DNA from: Leeuwenhoekiella polynyae
GTDB lineage: Bacteria > Bacteroidota > Bacteroidia > Flavobacteriales > Flavobacteriaceae
Assembly: GCF_004104075.1 (NCBI RefSeq)
Contig: NZ_QOVK01000001.1
Span: 310,001-374,000, forward strand
Length of the DNA stretch: 64,000 bases
Direction: 5' to 3'
The notes beneath the pieces are model-generated. The model made no database searches. It was not told the DNA's origin and saw only the letters and a program-made list of their open reading frames with translations. How positions within the stretch are numbered: position 1 is the stretch's first letter; each line of letters opens with the position of its first letter. The translations under genes were made by a program, and so were the position numbers. Below are positions 61,746 through 64,000 of this stretch, in pieces.

Positions 61746-64000
61746 CTAGAAAAATGCACGCAACTGTACCGTACCGGTATGAATGGTGCGTGTAGTTTCA
61801 CTTTTACGACCAAAATACGACAGATTCAAATCTAAGAACTGAGTAAGTCTTTTTTGTGCCAAAAGATTCCATGTAAAATTGCTTCCGGGTTGTAAACCTT
61901 CTAATATTTGATATGCCACAGGCGAAAAAGCACTACCGGCAAAGTCATTTTTGATATATTTTATTTCGGCATTTAAAGACAGTTTTGAAGCGTCACTAAA
62001 CGAGAATCCCATCCCCAGATCGTGACGGGTAAGGGCTTCTTCATCCCCTATCGTATTTGTTTTTGTATTGAAGGCATAAAATGCTTCAATACGGCAGTTA
62101 TCACTAAATAAATATGAAAGTTTTGGACTTATTTCTGTAAGCGATAAGTCATAATTACGCTGTTCAAAATTTTCTGAAATACTGGTATTAGAGCCTAGAT
62201 CTGCTTTTAAATTGATCAGGTAGCTAGCCTTTACTTTATGTAAAAAAACCAGTTGATGACTGCGCAATTCATTAGTTTGCAATCCTAACGATATTAGATT
62301 TTTAGTTGAATTTGCTAAGTAGGTGTAACTCGTAGTATACTTTTGTTTTCCACGATTGAAGAAAAGAGAATTTCTAAAATTAAGGTTTAAACCCAGCGTG
62401 CTTTCGCTATCATTAAACGGGTTCAAATCAAAACTTTCTCCAGATCTCAAAACTTTACGGTCGATTAAATAACTCGTCTGGTTGTAAAAATGGGAAGCTA
62501 TTTTTTTAAAGCCTGTTTTACCGCTCCACTGCTGTAAATTGAGGGTTATGATTTGGCTTAGTTTGTTCTGATGTGTTTTTACAAAAACCTGATTGGGCAA
62601 CAAAACCCGGATAAAATCTGCCTCATCGCTAAATTGAGCCACCTCAAATTCTTGCAACTGCTGCACGCCATCACCGTTATAATCATTCCACGTAAAAACA
62701 CCCTGACCTTCATCAACTTTTACATAGGTAAATTCTTGCTGCGGAAGCGTCCCACTACTGGTTTCAAAAACCGTGTTGAGCCTGATTAGATTTTTAAACA
62801 ATTTCTGATCGTATAACAATCTTGAGTTCAACGACTGCTCTGCCTCTATAGCTTGGTTTTCGTAATTCAGTTTGCGGTAATTGGTAAAAATACCCAGTGA
62901 AGTGTTTTTGCTTTTTACAAGCTGCGACTTGAAATAATACGTATTGCTGTGGTTTACACGCGTTAAATTGTTACCGCGCAAACTATCATTTACCCGGTAG
63001 CGATATCCTACCTCAACAAAAACACCCGTACTGTCTCCCCTACCCACAAACGCTTCGTATGCCTGAAACCGTTGACTCAGCGGATCATAAATTTCGGTTA
63101 AAGGGTTTTTACTTTCATTGCTTTCTGCGCGTACTTTTGCACCTATCCAGTTCTTTTTTAATCCATATATAGCGGCGGTATTCAGTCTAAAGAAAGAAGT
63201 ATTTGCCGTGTCTGCTTCAGTTTTGAGATAACTTCCATTAAACAGGGTTCGCAAGTTTTTATGCCGAAATGCTCCGGAAACACTATTGCGTGATCCGGTA
63301 TAATTCTCGGCGAAGCTTAAATGCTCAAACTTATAATCAATAAATCCTAAAGCCGTATCTTGATACTGCAGTCCCGAAGTTACCAACGTCTGATTTCCTT
63401 GTGGAACAAGCGTCAAATTCCAATCTCTACTGAATTCAATAGCATAGGTACGTTCTATATTTCTAAAATCATCCTGAATGTAATCCAGATCTCCATAGGC
63501 ATCAAGCGTTTGCTTTTGAGAATTTCCTAAAAGTCGCTGCTTTACCTGAAGTCTTCCGGCGAAGCCATCGTTATTAGCATCGTTCAGATCAGAAAATAAA
63601 TTGAGATCCTGTTTGCTTCCTGCCCCTTCAAAAGAAATCGCTGTTTTTTCCGAAGGATTATAAGCCCCTTGCATGACTGCCATTTGCAATTTAGTGGGTG
63701 CAAAAAGTCGAATTACGGGCGCATAGTTTCCCTGAGGCACTCCGTTTACCGGAGCTACATACTCATAAATTCGACTAATAGCGTTCTGATTTGCCAATAT
63801 ATAATCACCCTGATTGACCCCTACTTGTGTAAAACGCACATTAAAAAGTTCGGCTTCAGGATCGTTAGAAAACACAAAAGCCTCCCGACCTTGAATATTC
63901 ACTTTTTGATACAATATCTTGTTTTCGTTATAGGCATCAGGATTGGCACTAGGTGCGATCATTTGAGTAGCATCATCACCGGCCTGCTGCAAAACAGCCA
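61746..64000 (-). CDS. Large probable outer-membrane beta-barrel protein, 5' part outside the window
   Basis: The frame is open to the right edge of the window, so only the C-terminal 750 or so residues are visible. From about residue 150 it consists of repeated amphipathic beta strands with aromatic girdles (RTYAIEFSRDWNLTLVPQGN, SYLINLKADLGSNTSI, and others), ending in Phe-Phe at the C-terminus (VQLRAFF), as in outer-membrane barrels. The segment FTWNDYNGDGVQQLQEFEVA is a typical calcium-binding-like turn found in large flavobacterial barrels. No named family is recognised. Confidence 0.8.
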   Translation of the reverse strand, partial: AVLQQAGDDATQMIAPSANPDAYNENKILYQKVNIQGREAFVFSNDPEAELFNVRFTQVGVNQGDYILANQNAISRIYEYVAPVNGVPQGNYAPVIRLFAPTKLQMAVMQGAYNPSEKTAISFEGAGSKQDLNLFSDLNDANNDGFAGRLQVKQRLLGNSQKQTLDAYGDLDYIQDDFRNIERTYAIEFSRDWNLTLVPQGNQTLVTSGLQYQDTALGFIDYKFEHLSFAENYTGSRNSVSGAFRHKNLRTLFNGSYLKTEADTANTSFFRLNTAAIYGLKKNWIGAKVRAESNESKNPLTEIYDPLSQRFQAYEAFVGRGDSTGVFVEVGYRYRVNDSLRGNNLTRVNHSNTYYFKSQLVKSKNTSLGIFTNYRKLNYENQAIEAEQSLNSRLLYDQKLFKNLIRLNTVFETSSGTLPQQEFTYVKVDEGQGVFTWNDYNGDGVQQLQEFEVAQFSDEADFIRVLLPNQVFVKTHQNKLSQIITLNLQQWSGKTGFKKIASHFYNQTSYLIDRKVLRSGESFDLNPFNDSESTLGLNLNFRNSLFFNRGKQKYTTSYTYLANSTKNLISLGLQTNELRSHQLVFLHKVKASYLINLKADLGSNTSISENFEQRNYDLSLTEISPKLSYLFSDNCRIEAFYAFNTKTNTIGDEEALTRHDLGMGFSFSDASKLSLNAEIKYIKNDFAGSAFSPVAYQILEGLQPGSNFTWNLLAQKRLTQFLDLNLSYFGRKSETTRTIHTGTVQLRAFF

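Overview
The window looks like a chromosomal segment of a marine-type Flavobacteriaceae member (Bacteroidota). Evidence: TAnnTTTG-type promoters, a type IX secretion C-terminal signal, lipoproteins with Bacteroidota-style leaders, a SusB-type GH97 enzyme, and protein families typical of that group. It splits into two parts. Positions 1 to about 48.3 kb are an accessory region full of decayed mobile DNA. Positions 48.3-64 kb are compact, ordinary chromosome.

The accessory region carries four AraC-regulator/short-chain-dehydrogenase (SDR) pairs (150-1901, 4383-6189, 19538-21312, 24795-26528). The last is extended by an NmrA-like protein, an alpha/beta hydrolase and a Crp-type regulator. Other small metabolic units are an epoxide hydrolase/AhpD/Crp set (8976-11367), a zinc-type TonB receptor with a divergent lipoprotein (12554-16183), an ECF sigma factor with a membrane protein and a TraB/GumN protein (16229-18225), GH97 (22091-23962), an SDR/phytoene-desaturase-like/DJ-1 set (31496-34609) and a PaoABC-like molybdenum hydroxylase operon (34693-38332). 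Broken genes include ligD, an alpha/beta hydrolase, an SDR, IS91 and IS1182 transposases, four HNH nuclease remnants and a tyrosine recombinase.

The most unusual structure is an integron-like cassette system on the minus strand, clearest at 43.5-47.4 kb. Single genes (a hypothetical protein, a DUF4375 lipoprotein and a Shedu-like DUF4263 nuclease) are bounded by sequences whose 5' start is the reverse complement of the same unit's 3' end, as for integron cassettes. They are separated by roughly 140-bp imperfect palindromes resembling attC. Two units begin next to a conserved attI-like block of about 60 bp, which in one copy overlaps the 3' end of a truncated tyrosine recombinase. IS91-type ends abut a GAAC tetranucleotide inside half attC-like sites at five places (120, 3435, 8925, 29872, 45184). 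A group II intron fragment abuts one attC-like site. The cassette system appears old and partly dismantled; no intact integrase lies in the window.

The right part (48346-64000) holds a TerB/DnaJ protein, bacilliredoxin, a CLC channel, a cold-shock protein, a nitrilase-family amidohydrolase, an Ig-like lipoprotein, ComF, a coiled-coil membrane protein, glycyl-tRNA synthetase, a secreted GEVED/T9SS protein and the 3' part of a large probable beta-barrel protein. Clean terminators separate several of these. No rRNA, tRNA or CRISPR array was recognised.
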